Of a stretch of DNA of 45,060 nt, positions 33,701 to 42,075 are shown in pieces. The notes beneath the pieces were generated by a model. It was not told the DNA's origin, made no database searches, and saw only the letters and a program-made list of their open reading frames with translations. Origin of the DNA: Aphodosoma sp045631465 (GTDB lineage Bacteria; Bacteroidota; Bacteroidia; Bacteroidales; Paludibacteraceae); contig JAZQUV010000029.1 of assembly GCA_045631465.1 (NCBI GenBank), forward strand, positions 1 to 45,060, in the 5' to 3' direction. Every line of letters begins with the position of its first letter. Position 1 is the stretch's first letter. The position numbers and the translations under genes were made by a program.

Positions 33701-35800
33701 ATGAGACTGTTCCTTTCAGACACTTGTTACGAGCCTCTGTTTGCTCTTCCAAAGAAGATTCAAACCAAAGTGGTAAACTTCCAGAGAAAGTTCCGTGAAT
33801 GTACAACAGCTAATGGTATGCACCTTGAACCGATAGCTCAGTTTAATGATGCATCAATGCGTACGGCACGTATTGATGATAATTATCGTGCTGTAATTGG
33901 ACTAATCGACGACAATGCATATCTACTTTATGTTGGTACACATGAGAATGCGTACAATTGGGGAATCCGTAAGAAACTAGTATGGAATGACCACACACAA
34001 GCATGCCAGCTTGTAACTATTCATCAAATATCAGAAACTGTTATAAAGACAGAAGAGAGTGAAAGCAAGGAAACTTATCCTTATGCCAATGTATTAGAAG
34101 AACAGTGGTTGAAGATTGGTGTTCCCGAAGAGTTGATTCCACAAGTAAAACTTATTAAGAGTCTTGATGATTTGGAACTCTTGGAAGAATATTTACCAAC
34201 TGATGCTTTTGAAAACATCTATAATCTTCTAGACGGAGAAAACATAGATGATATTATTGCTGAAATAGAAGACGGACAAGCTAAAGAAAATGAAGACCAA
34301 TTGCTCAGTAATAACAATAAACGTCGTTTTGTTGAGTTGACTGATGACGATGCTCTACAACGTATTCTAGATAATGATATGGATAAATGGCAGTTATTCC
34401 TACATCCATCTCAGCAAAAACTTGTAGATGCAGATTACAAAGGTACAATGAAGGTAAGTGGTGGAGCTGGTACCGGTAAAACAGTTGCAGCTCTTCACAG
34501 ACTCAAACATTTAAGTGGAAATTCAGAAGCTAAGATTCTGTTTACTACATATACTAGAACTTTGAAAGAAAATCTCGAAGAATTAGTTAAGAAAATGGGA
34601 ATCAACCGTTCTCGTTGTATTTTAAGTAATATCGACCAAGTCCTTATTGAAACTGCTCGTCAGTATAATATCAAGGACGGGTATAAAATCCTTGATTATT
34701 CAGGTGATGAAGAGTCACTAAAGCTATGGCGTGAAGTACTTGAAACTGAAGTGACAGAATTTGATGAAAAGTTCCTGTATGATGAGTATATAGATGTTAT
34801 TATATACTTTGGGAATACCGATGTTAAATCGTATATGATGCAACAAAGAGTTGGCAGAACAAAAGCCCTAAGCCGCAAACAAAGAATAGAAATATGGAAA
34901 CTTGTTGAGAAGTATATTGAGTTGAAACAGGAGCGAAAGGTCGTAGACCGTTTAGAATTGTTTAATGAGACAACTAGGTACCTGAACGATAACAATATAC
35001 GTCCATACACAAATGTTATTGCAGACGAATTTCAAGATTTTTCTAATCCTGAATTAAAGTTCCTTCGTGCATTAGTCGCAGAAGGTAGAAACGACTTGTT
35101 CCTCACTGGTGACCCTATGCAACGTATTTATAGTGGCCGTAAAATAAACTTCGGTGCAGCTGGAATTAACGTAAGAGGCGTACGAAGCCGTCGTTTGAAA
35201 ATCAATTATAGAACCACAGAACCAATCAAAAAGGTAGCAGTAAGTGTTATCAAGGGAATAACATTTGAAGACATGGACGGTGGTACAGAGTCTATGAATG
35301 GTTATGTATCTTTAATTCATGGAGGCGAGAAACCAATATATAAAATTGTAGGTAGTGCATCGGAAGAAGTGTTGCAAATTTGTGAATGGATCAGTGAGTG
35401 TTTGAATAATAATATCGTTGCAAATGATATTTGTATTGCAGCTCCAAATATGGGATTAATAAAAGAGTTACAATCGTATTTACATATTAATGGGATTGAA
35501 TATAAAGTACTCAAAGGAACTTCAAAAAAAGGTTCAAGTAATGGAATATCTCTATGTACTTTACATTCTCTCAAAGGGCTTGAATTTAGAGTGGTAATTT
35601 TAATGGGCATAAATGAAAGAAATGTGCCTTCAAAAGTAACCGAAGGATATCCTTTTAATGGTATGGATGTTCTTGATAAAAAAGAATTTCTCTCCTCAAA
35701 ACGTTCTTTATTGTATGTTGCAATAACAAGAGCTCGTCAACTTGTTTATATGATTGGATATGGTGAGCCTTGTAGTTTAGTTTCTTCTATTATTGAGTGA
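33701..35800 (+). CDS. UvrD-type SF1 helicase with RelE-like N-terminal domain
   Basis: 699 residues. Residues 1-105 resemble the RelE/ParE/YoeB toxin fold (MHLEPI, TARIDDNYRAVIGL, YLLYVGTHENAYNWGIRKK), a known N-terminal fusion on some UvrD-like helicases. A spacer (about 120-230) follows. The helicase has Walker A GGAGTGKT (254-261), motif II DEFQD (442-446), GDPMQRIYSG, NYRTTEPIKK, TLHSLKGLEFRVVIL and motif VI YVAITRAR (672-679). It starts 3 bases after the YprA stop and ends the operon. No clear terminator follows before the fabD promoter. It may unwind DNA handed over by the other helicases, or the OLD nuclease and this helicase could work like the Gabija pair; both ideas are inference. 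Confidence 0.85.
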   Translation: MRLFLSDTCYEPLFALPKKIQTKVVNFQRKFRECTTANGMHLEPIAQFNDASMRTARIDDNYRAVIGLIDDNAYLLYVGTHENAYNWGIRKKLVWNDHTQACQLVTIHQISETVIKTEESESKETYPYANVLEEQWLKIGVPEELIPQVKLIKSLDDLELLEEYLPTDAFENIYNLLDGENIDDIIAEIEDGQAKENEDQLLSNNNKRRFVELTDDDALQRILDNDMDKWQLFLHPSQQKLVDADYKGTMKVSGGAGTGKTVAALHRLKHLSGNSEAKILFTTYTRTLKENLEELVKKMGINRSRCILSNIDQVLIETARQYNIKDGYKILDYSGDEESLKLWREVLETEVTEFDEKFLYDEYIDVIIYFGNTDVKSYMMQQRVGRTKALSRKQRIEIWKLVEKYIELKQERKVVDRLELFNETTRYLNDNNIRPYTNVIADEFQDFSNPELKFLRALVAEGRNDLFLTGDPMQRIYSGRKINFGAAGINVRGVRSRRLKINYRTTEPIKKVAVSVIKGITFEDMDGGTESMNGYVSLIHGGEKPIYKIVGSASEEVLQICEWISECLNNNIVANDICIAAPNMGLIKELQSYLHINGIEYKVLKGTSKKGSSNGISLCTLHSLKGLEFRVVILMGINERNVPSKVTEGYPFNGMDVLDKKEFLSSKRSLLYVAITRARQLVYMIGYGEPCSLVSSIIE

Positions 35801-35893
35801 TACAATTTGGGTGGTTTTTATATATTATCAAAATTTGTACAATTTTGAATTTTTTTTAATGATAAAATATATGGTAGTTTCATTCTTTTTTTG

Positions 35894-35901
35894 TATCTTT
35901 G
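35894..35901 (+). promoter_or_regulatory. fabD -7 box
   Basis: TATCTTTG matches TAnnTTTG; no good -33 box is seen at the right distance. It lies 65 bases before fabD. The leader holds repeated ATTAATAACTA units (about 35931-35960). Confidence 0.5.
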
Positions 35902-35965
35902 CACGTTAACTATGTATAATGCATAAAATTCATTAATAACTAATTATTAATAACTAATCATTGTT

Positions 35966-36832
35966 ATGAAAGCATACGTTTTTCCAGGTCAAGGTGCTCA
36001 ATTCGTAGGAATGGGTAAAGACCTATATGAGTCAAATGAACAGGCTCGTGAATTGTTCGAGAAAGCAAATGAAATATTGGGTTTCCGTATTACAGATATA
36101 ATGTTCGAAGGCACAGCCGAAGATTTGAAACAAACAAAAGTTACTCAACCTGCTGTTTTCCTTCACTCTGTGATTTCGGCTATCGTGCTAGGCGTAGAGC
36201 CAGAAATGGTGGCAGGTCACTCTCTTGGCGAATTTTCGGCATTGGTAGTGGCAAAAGCATTGTCGTTCGAAGATGGTTTGCGCCTTGTGGCAGCTCGTGC
36301 TATGGCAATGCAAAAAGCTTGCGAATTGAACCCTTCGGGTATGGCAGCAGTGCTTGGATTGCCAGACGAAAAAGTAGAAGAGGTTTGTGCGCAAATTGAT
36401 GGAGTAGTTGTGCCAGCAAACTATAACTGTCCAGGTCAGTTGGTTATCTCAGGTGCTAACGAAGCAATCGACGCAGCTTGTGAAAAAATGAAAGAAGAAG
36501 GTGCTAAACGTGCATTGAAATTGCCAGTAGGCGGAGCGTTCCACTCACCACTTATGGAGCCAGCACGCGTTGAACTCGAAGCAGCTATTCGTGCAACTAC
36601 ATATCACAAACCAGTGTGTCCAGTATATCAAAATATTGATGCTAAACCATATACTGACCCAGAAGAGTTGAAACGCAATTCTATTGCACAACTCACAGGC
36701 CCAGTGCGTTGGACACAAACGGTTCAAAATATGGTGGCAGATGGAGCATCGTCGTTCCGTGAATTAGGTCCAGGTAATGTACTCCAAGGTTTGATTAAAA
36801 AAATTGCTCCTGAAGCAGTGATTGAAGCATAA
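35966..36832 (+). CDS. fabD: Malonyl-CoA:ACP transacylase
   Basis: 288 residues. It loads malonate onto acyl carrier protein for fatty acid synthesis. FPGQGAQ near the N-terminus, the nucleophile elbow GHSLGE with S86, and the catalytic His in GAFHSPLM (H193) are all present, and length is normal. The first housekeeping gene right of the island, with its own promoter. Confidence 0.97.
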   Translation: MKAYVFPGQGAQFVGMGKDLYESNEQARELFEKANEILGFRITDIMFEGTAEDLKQTKVTQPAVFLHSVISAIVLGVEPEMVAGHSLGEFSALVVAKALSFEDGLRLVAARAMAMQKACELNPSGMAAVLGLPDEKVEEVCAQIDGVVVPANYNCPGQLVISGANEAIDAACEKMKEEGAKRALKLPVGGAFHSPLMEPARVELEAAIRATTYHKPVCPVYQNIDAKPYTDPEELKRNSIAQLTGPVRWTQTVQNMVADGASSFRELGPGNVLQGLIKKIAPEAVIEA

Positions 36833-36840
36833 TAAATTAA

Positions 36841-36890
36841 AGACAGAATAACATAATAACCAAATTTTTGTTATTATGTTGTTATTGTCT
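36841..36890. repeat. Type B hairpin repeat after fabD
   Basis: 50-base element AGACAGAATAACATAATAAC ... GTTATTGTCT that folds on itself. A near-identical 50-base copy lies at 42824-42873. It may also serve as fabD's terminator, since T/A-rich sequence follows. Confidence 0.65.
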
Positions 36891-36902
36891 TCTAAAATAA
36901 AA

Positions 36903-36959
36903 AAACGAGCGAAGCGAGTAAGTCTCATATCTCGTTACTCGCTACTAATAGTCTGATAT
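36903..36959. repeat. Type C hairpin repeat before the flavodiiron gene
   Basis: AACGAGCGAAGCGAGTAAG pairs imperfectly with CTCGTTACTCGCTACT, then AGTCTGATAT runs into the start codon at 36960, as at 9640-9654. Confidence 0.65.
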
Positions 36960-38138
36960 ATGAAACGAGAATTATTAAACAAAATCTATTATGTTGGCGT
37001 GAATGATCGCCAAAAGACGTTATTCGAAAACATGCTCCCACTTCCTTATGGAGTGAGTTATAACGCATATTTCATTGATGATGAGAAAACTGTGTTGGTC
37101 GATACAGTAGAACAACCATTTGCAGAGCAACTATTGGCACAAGTACAAGAGTTGTTGGCAGGTCGTCAGTTGGATTATCTCATTGTCAACCACATGGAGC
37201 CAGACCATTCATCAGGTATCAAAACATTGCAAGCCATATATCCAAATATGCAGATCGTGGCTAATGTCAAAACTATAGAGATGCTTGGTGGTTATTATGG
37301 TATTAAAGATGGATTCCACACAGTGAAAGATGGCGACTCGTTGAATATCGGTAGTCGTACACTTCAATTCCACTTTGCACCGATGGTACACTGGCCAGAG
37401 GTAATGGTGACATATTCGGTTGAAGACAAACTCTTGTTCTCTGCCGATGCATTTGGTTGCTTTGGCACATTGGATGGGGCAGTGCTCGACACAGAACTCA
37501 ATCTCGACAAATACTACACCGAAATGGTGCGCTACTACGCTTGCATCGTAGGCAAATATGGAGCACCAGTGCAAACAGCCTTGAAAAAATTGGGCGGTTT
37601 GGATATCAAGATGATATGTTCAACACACGGACCAGTGTGGACAGACCACATTGGCGAAGTGATTGGCATCTACGACCGTTTGAGCAAATACGAAACAGAG
37701 CCAGGCGTAGTGATTGCCTATGGTAGCATGTATGGTCACACCGAAGAGATGGCAGAGATGGTGGCTCGTGGAGCAGCATCGGTAACTAAAAACGTAGTGT
37801 TGCACGATGTTTCGCGTTCTGACCACTCATATATCCTTGCCGATATTTTCCGTTACAAAGGATTCATTTGTGGTTCACCAACCTATTGTGGCGAACTCTA
37901 TCCAAATGCAGCCTCTTTGCTCGCTAAAATCAAGACACGCGGTGTGAAAAATCACGAATTCGGATGTTTCGGTTCATTCACTTGGGCAAATGCTACAACA
38001 AAACCATTCGAGGCATTTGCCGAAGCAATGAAATGGGAAGTAACAGGCTATGTAGAAGTGAAACAAGCAATGACTGCCGAACAAGCCGAGGCACTCTACG
38101 AACTCGGTCGCGCCGTAGCACTTAAAACAATTAAATAA
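36960..38138 (+). CDS. Flavodiiron protein (FprA family)
   Basis: 392 residues. A diiron beta-lactamase-like domain followed by a flavodoxin domain; such enzymes reduce O2 to water or NO to N2O and protect anaerobes. Iron ligands are visible: HMEPDH (78-83), MVHWPE, FSADAFG and STHGPVW. The flavodoxin domain starts at about 250 with VIAYGSMYGHTEEMA, the FMN phosphate loop. Preceded by a type C hairpin and followed by a type A repeat, so it is likely its own unit or co-transcribed with fabD. Confidence 0.95.
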   Translation: MKRELLNKIYYVGVNDRQKTLFENMLPLPYGVSYNAYFIDDEKTVLVDTVEQPFAEQLLAQVQELLAGRQLDYLIVNHMEPDHSSGIKTLQAIYPNMQIVANVKTIEMLGGYYGIKDGFHTVKDGDSLNIGSRTLQFHFAPMVHWPEVMVTYSVEDKLLFSADAFGCFGTLDGAVLDTELNLDKYYTEMVRYYACIVGKYGAPVQTALKKLGGLDIKMICSTHGPVWTDHIGEVIGIYDRLSKYETEPGVVIAYGSMYGHTEEMAEMVARGAASVTKNVVLHDVSRSDHSYILADIFRYKGFICGSPTYCGELYPNAASLLAKIKTRGVKNHEFGCFGSFTWANATTKPFEAFAEAMKWEVTGYVEVKQAMTAEQAEALYELGRAVALKTIK

Positions 38139-38142
38139 TTTT

Positions 38143-38214
38143 AAATTTGAAAGTTGAAATTTGAAAGATATCGTATAGTATTAAATTTCACATTTCAACT
38201 TTCACATATCAACT
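38143..38214. repeat. Type A simple-sequence palindrome, nagB leader
   Basis: AAATTTGAAAGTTGAAATTTG, a centre with GATATCGTATAG, then TTTCACATTTCAACTTTCAC. It ends 8 bases before the nagB start codon. Confidence 0.65.
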
Positions 38215-38222
38215 TATTAATT

Positions 38223-39035
38223 ATGCGTCTAATTATCGAACCAGATTATGCCAGAATGTCTAAATGGGCAGCTAATTATGTGGCACAAAAACTTATAGCA
38301 GCTAAACCTACAGCTGAAAAACCATTCGTTTTAGGTTTACCAACAGGTTCATCACCACTTGGTATGTATCGCGAACTTATCGACCTCAACAAACGTGGAG
38401 TTATCTCGTTTGAGAATGTTATCACATTCAATATGGACGAATATATCGGCTTACCTAAGTCGCACCCAGAGAGTTACCACTCATTCATGTGGAACAACTT
38501 CTTCTCGCATATCGATATTAAGAAAGAGAATGTAAACATCCTCAATGGCAATGCCGAAGATATCGATGCAGAGTGCCAACGCTACGAAGATAAAATCAAA
38601 GCAGTAGGAGGCATCGACCTTTTCCTCGGAGGCATTGGTCCTGATGGTCACATCGCATTCAACGAGCCAGGCTCATCATTGACATCACGCACACGCAAGA
38701 AGAATCTTACAACCGACACTATCATTGCCAATTCGCGTTTCTTTGACAACGATATCAACAAAGTGCCAAAAACAGCGTTGACCGTAGGTGTAGGCACAGT
38801 GCTTGATGCACGCGAAGTGTTGATCCTTGTCAACGGACACGGCAAAGCGCGCGCATTGCGTCATGCAGTAGAAGAGGGTATTTGCCAAATGTGGACAATC
38901 TCAGCTCTTCAAATGCATCCAAAAGGCATCATCGTTTGCGACTACGACGCTTGCGACGAATTGCGCGTAGGCACATACAAATACTTCCTCGACATCGAGA
39001 AAGACAATCTTGCGCCAGAATCGCTTTTGAAATAA
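38223..39035 (+). CDS. nagB: Glucosamine-6-phosphate deaminase
   Basis: 270 residues from ATG 38223 (MRLIIEPDYARMSKWAANYVAQKL); a longer frame starting at 38154 would run through the type A repeat and is rejected. It converts glucosamine-6-phosphate to fructose-6-phosphate and ammonia. Family signatures: LGLPTGSSPLGMY (phosphate loop), TFNMDEYIGL with catalytic Asp, LGGIGPDGHIAFNEPGSS, and the allosteric-site region KARALRHAVEEG. Length matches the E. coli enzyme (266). Confidence 0.96.
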   Translation: MRLIIEPDYARMSKWAANYVAQKLIAAKPTAEKPFVLGLPTGSSPLGMYRELIDLNKRGVISFENVITFNMDEYIGLPKSHPESYHSFMWNNFFSHIDIKKENVNILNGNAEDIDAECQRYEDKIKAVGGIDLFLGGIGPDGHIAFNEPGSSLTSRTRKKNLTTDTIIANSRFFDNDINKVPKTALTVGVGTVLDAREVLILVNGHGKARALRHAVEEGICQMWTISALQMHPKGIIVCDYDACDELRVGTYKYFLDIEKDNLAPESLLK

Positions 39036-39057
39036 AAATAGAACTACTTTTATAAAA

Positions 39058-39098
39058 AGACAGGAAGACAAGAGCACATGTTTTCCTGTCTTCTTGTC
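39058..39098. repeat. Hairpin repeat between nagB and alr
   Basis: AGACAGGAAGACAAG and its near-complement CCTGTCTTCTTGTC enclose a short loop, ending 11 bases before the alr start. Similar in layout to type B. Confidence 0.6.
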
Positions 39099-39109
39099 GA
39101 AATAAAATA

Positions 39110-40648
39110 ATGAGTCAAAAAGCAAGATACGAAGTCGAACCAGGCATCAATAACTGTCTGATTATCCGTGATGGACATAGTTCCGACCTCACATCGCTCA
39201 CCAAGCATGCATTAGGCTTTCTCGAACAGCAGTCGGCCAATCAAAATCTCCATCGTACACTTATTGTGTCCGACATCGATGGCGACGATTTGGCCACAGA
39301 GATGTTCTATCTCAATATATGCCAAGTTATTCGCAGTCAATCGGTTGATGCGATAGTGTTTTTAGGTCCAGACTTAGCTGCTCACTCGTCGTTATTCAAG
39401 ATAGAGAATAAACTATTTTTCGAAGACACGTCGGAGTTTTTGAGTAGTGATTTTGTGCGCAATCTCCACAACGAAGCATTGCTATTGAAGATAGCACCAC
39501 AATTCAATCCCGAACGCATACAAAATCATTTGCAACAGTTGGCACACGACACAGTGTTTGAAATCAACTTCGATGCTTTGTTTCATAATCTTGACCATTT
39601 TCGTGCTAAAATTAAGCCTACAACCAAACTAATGTGTATGGTCAAGGCATCGGCATATGGTAGTGGTTCTATCGAGGTAGCACAAGCTCTTCAGCATTAT
39701 GGATGTGATTATCTTGCCGTTGCATTTGTCAACGAAGGAGTAGAAATCCGACAAGCAGGCATCAAACTCCCTATTCTTGTACTCGACCCAATGGTATCGG
39801 CATTGCACCACATGTTCAACAATCAGTTAGAACCCGAGGTGTGCTCGTTCGATTTTTTGGATATATTGATAGAAGAGGTGCAACGTCATGGATTGAAACA
39901 CTATCCAATTCATATTAAATTGGACACAGGCATGCACCGAGCAGGTTTTGAGACTGCTGATTTAGAGCGACTTTGTTCCATTCTTAATGCACAAGATTAT
40001 GTTGAAGTACGTTCAATATTCTCGCATCTTGCAGCAGCCGACGAGATGTCGGCAGAGATGGACGAATTCACATTGCAGCAGATTCAACTCTTCGACCGCA
40101 ATTCTACATACATCAAGCGTTCGTTGCCTTATGGCGAAGCCATTTTGCGTCATACGCTCAACTCTGCAGGTATCGAGCGATATTCTCAGTATCAGTTCGA
40201 TATGGTGCGTCTTGGCATAGGTCTTTGGGGGGTTAGTTGTTGCAACGAAGACCAATTGCGCAACGTATGTTCATTCTCCACTCGCATTATGCAGCTTAAG
40301 TTAGTGAAGGCAGGCGAAACAATAGGGTATAGTCGTCGTGGAGTGGCAGAGCGCGATTCGCTTATTGCGCTTCTTCCATTGGGGTATGCCGATGGCGTCG
40401 ACCGTCGCTTAGGCAATGGACGTGGCTCATTCTTCATTGATGGACACAAAGTGCCAACCATAGGCAATATTTGTATGGACCTCACGATGATTGACGTAAC
40501 AGGTTTGGATGTTAGAGTAGGGGATGAGGTAGTGCTTTTCAACGACAAACAAGGTCTCACCGAAATAGCAAACATCCTTGGCACCATACCATACGAAGTT
40601 CTCACAAGTTTCTCATCACGCGTGCGCCGAGTTTATTATAGAGAATAA
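39110..40648 (+). CDS. alr: Alanine racemase with decayed MurF C-terminal domain
   Basis: 512 residues against about 370 for a plain alanine racemase. Residues 145-512 are a complete PLP racemase that interconverts L- and D-alanine for cell-wall synthesis: MVKASAYGSG with the PLP lysine K179, IKLDTGMHRAGF, the GYSRRG catalytic-tyrosine segment, PLGYADGVDRRLGNG and GNICMDLTMIDV. Residues 12-142 look like domain 3 of MurF in the MurF-Alr fusion of Bacteroidota (IRDGHSSDLTSL for the usual INDTYNSDLTSL, then RTLIVSDI and NEALLLKIA), but the ATP-binding MurF domains are gone and the YN nucleotide-contact motif is lost. Confidence 0.93.
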   Translation: MSQKARYEVEPGINNCLIIRDGHSSDLTSLTKHALGFLEQQSANQNLHRTLIVSDIDGDDLATEMFYLNICQVIRSQSVDAIVFLGPDLAAHSSLFKIENKLFFEDTSEFLSSDFVRNLHNEALLLKIAPQFNPERIQNHLQQLAHDTVFEINFDALFHNLDHFRAKIKPTTKLMCMVKASAYGSGSIEVAQALQHYGCDYLAVAFVNEGVEIRQAGIKLPILVLDPMVSALHHMFNNQLEPEVCSFDFLDILIEEVQRHGLKHYPIHIKLDTGMHRAGFETADLERLCSILNAQDYVEVRSIFSHLAAADEMSAEMDEFTLQQIQLFDRNSTYIKRSLPYGEAILRHTLNSAGIERYSQYQFDMVRLGIGLWGVSCCNEDQLRNVCSFSTRIMQLKLVKAGETIGYSRRGVAERDSLIALLPLGYADGVDRRLGNGRGSFFIDGHKVPTIGNICMDLTMIDVTGLDVRVGDEVVLFNDKQGLTEIANILGTIPYEVLTSFSSRVRRVYYRE

Positions 40649-40654
40649 ATTTTT

Positions 40655-40730
40655 AATTTGAGATTTGAAATTTGAAATGTGAAATTTTTATCCATACTAA
40701 TATTCAACTCTCAACTTTCAACTTTCAACT
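40655..40730. repeat. Type A simple-sequence palindrome before the YigZ-family gene
   Basis: AATTTGAGATTTGAAATTTG, a centre, then CAACTCTCAACTTTCAACTT; it ends 3 bases before the TTG start codon. Confidence 0.65.
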
Positions 40731-40733
40731 AAA

Positions 40734-41351
40734 TTGGATACTTATTTAACCATATCATCCGTATCGGAGGCTTTGTACAAAGACAAAGGCAGCAAGTTTT
40801 ATGCCTTTGCCTATCCCGTGCAGACAGTCGAGCAAATCAAAGAAATCCTTGCCGAAAAGCGTAAGGAGTATTACGATGCTCGACACGTTTGTTATGCCTA
40901 TATGTTGGGATATGAGCGCAATCAATTTCGTGCGAATGACGATGGAGAACCTTCGGGTACGGCTGGTCGCCCGATATTGGGGCAGATAAATAGCAGTAAT
41001 CTCACCGACATACTTATCATCGTAGTACGCTATTTTGGAGGAACATTGCTTGGCACGAGCGGACTCATCCAAGCCTACAAAACCTCGGCAGCCGAAGCCA
41101 TTGCAGCTGCCACTATTGAAGAGCGCATAGTAGAGAAAACCTTTGTGTCGAAGTTTGGCTATCAAGACCTCAATGCCGTAATGCGCATAATGAAAGACTT
41201 TGATCTAGCGATAGTCAATCAGATACAAGAGATGGATTGCACACTATATTTCCGCATTCGATTGGGCGACATAGAGCGTGTGCGTGATAGATTTGACAAA
41301 CTCGATTTTGTATCGTTCGAAGAAGAAATAGTTGAATCGGAAGAATCTTAG
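40734..41351 (+). CDS. YigZ/IMPACT family protein
   Basis: 205 residues. Conserved core YYDARHVCYAYMLG ... RANDDGEPSGTAGRPIL ... LTDILIIVVRYFGGTLLGTSGLIQAYKTSA identifies the family, followed by a small ferredoxin-like C-terminal domain. The eukaryotic homologue IMPACT acts in translation control; the bacterial role is unclear. The only start that fits the family N-terminus is TTG 40734 (M/L-DTYLTIS): the frame has a stop at 40698 and no ATG between. Confidence 0.92.
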   Translation: MDTYLTISSVSEALYKDKGSKFYAFAYPVQTVEQIKEILAEKRKEYYDARHVCYAYMLGYERNQFRANDDGEPSGTAGRPILGQINSSNLTDILIIVVRYFGGTLLGTSGLIQAYKTSAAEAIAAATIEERIVEKTFVSKFGYQDLNAVMRIMKDFDLAIVNQIQEMDCTLYFRIRLGDIERVRDRFDKLDFVSFEEEIVESEES

Positions 41352-41370
41352 AGAATACCATATATATATT

Positions 41371-41964
41371 ATGAAAAACAAAATTATTGAATTACTACAA
41401 GCCACCGAGCGTGAACGAGTAGACAAAGTAATTTATTATTTAGAGCATCAGTCGGACTATTTCACAGCTCCAGCTTCTACTGCGTTTCATGGCAACTATC
41501 CAGGAGGATTGGCAGAGCACTCGCTCAATGTCTACAACGTAGCAATGAAAGTGAAAGCCGCTATGGTGGATATAAAACCAGAGCTAGCCTCACGTTTGAG
41601 CGACGAAAGCATTGCAATTGTCACATTGCTACACGACCTATGCAAAACCAATATATATAAGGTAGAGAAGAAGAATCGTAAGGTAAATGGAGTGTGGGTA
41701 GAGACAGATGCCTATGGGGTAGACTATTCCAAATTTCCACTAGGGCATGGCGAGAAATCGGTTATTATGTTACTGTCGTTAGGTTTTCCGCTTACGAAAG
41801 ATGAGATGTTGGCAATCCGTTGGCACATGACAGCATGGGAACTACCATTTCAGAGTGCCGAAGCCAAATCCAATCTGAATGAAGCTAGAAATCAGTGTCC
41901 ACTGTTGGCAGTATTACAATCAGCCGATGGGTTGGCTTCAGCGTTGTTGGAAGTTACTAAGTGA
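41371..41964 (+). CDS. HD-domain phosphohydrolase-like protein
   Basis: 197 residues from ATG 41371. An HD metal-binding domain: HGNYPGGLAEHSL (H50), TLLHDLCK with the HD pair H88-D89, and a later GHGEKS. Proteins of this type hydrolyse nucleotides or phosphodiesters; the substrate cannot be told. A longer frame from 41332 overlaps the YigZ-family gene and seems less likely. It follows the YigZ-family gene by 19 bases, probably in the same transcript. Confidence 0.85.
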   Translation: MKNKIIELLQATERERVDKVIYYLEHQSDYFTAPASTAFHGNYPGGLAEHSLNVYNVAMKVKAAMVDIKPELASRLSDESIAIVTLLHDLCKTNIYKVEKKNRKVNGVWVETDAYGVDYSKFPLGHGEKSVIMLLSLGFPLTKDEMLAIRWHMTAWELPFQSAEAKSNLNEARNQCPLLAVLQSADGLASALLEVTK

Positions 41965-42024
41965 TTATTGTTGTTTTTTTTACATAAGTACAAAATTAAT
42001 TTGCTAGGTTACATGAATAAATCA

Positions 42025-42054
42025 ATTGTCCCAAAAAACAAAAATGTACTTTTG
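42025..42054 (+). promoter_or_regulatory. Promoter of the thioesterase gene
   Basis: ATTG (42025-42028), an 18-base spacer and TACTTTTG (42047-42054), about 20 bases before the start codon. Confidence 0.5.
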
Positions 42055-42075
42055 TTAAAATAAAATTATAAAGTT

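Noticed and set aside
10251..35965. Attachment-site direct repeats at the island edges
   Set aside because: I compared the sequence after the left terminator with that before the fabD promoter and saw no shared direct repeat, and there is no integrase, transposase or tRNA in the window.
38154..38222. Longer N-terminus for nagB
   Set aside because: The extension would be translated from the type A repeat and is not part of the NagB family; ATG 38223 fits the family start.
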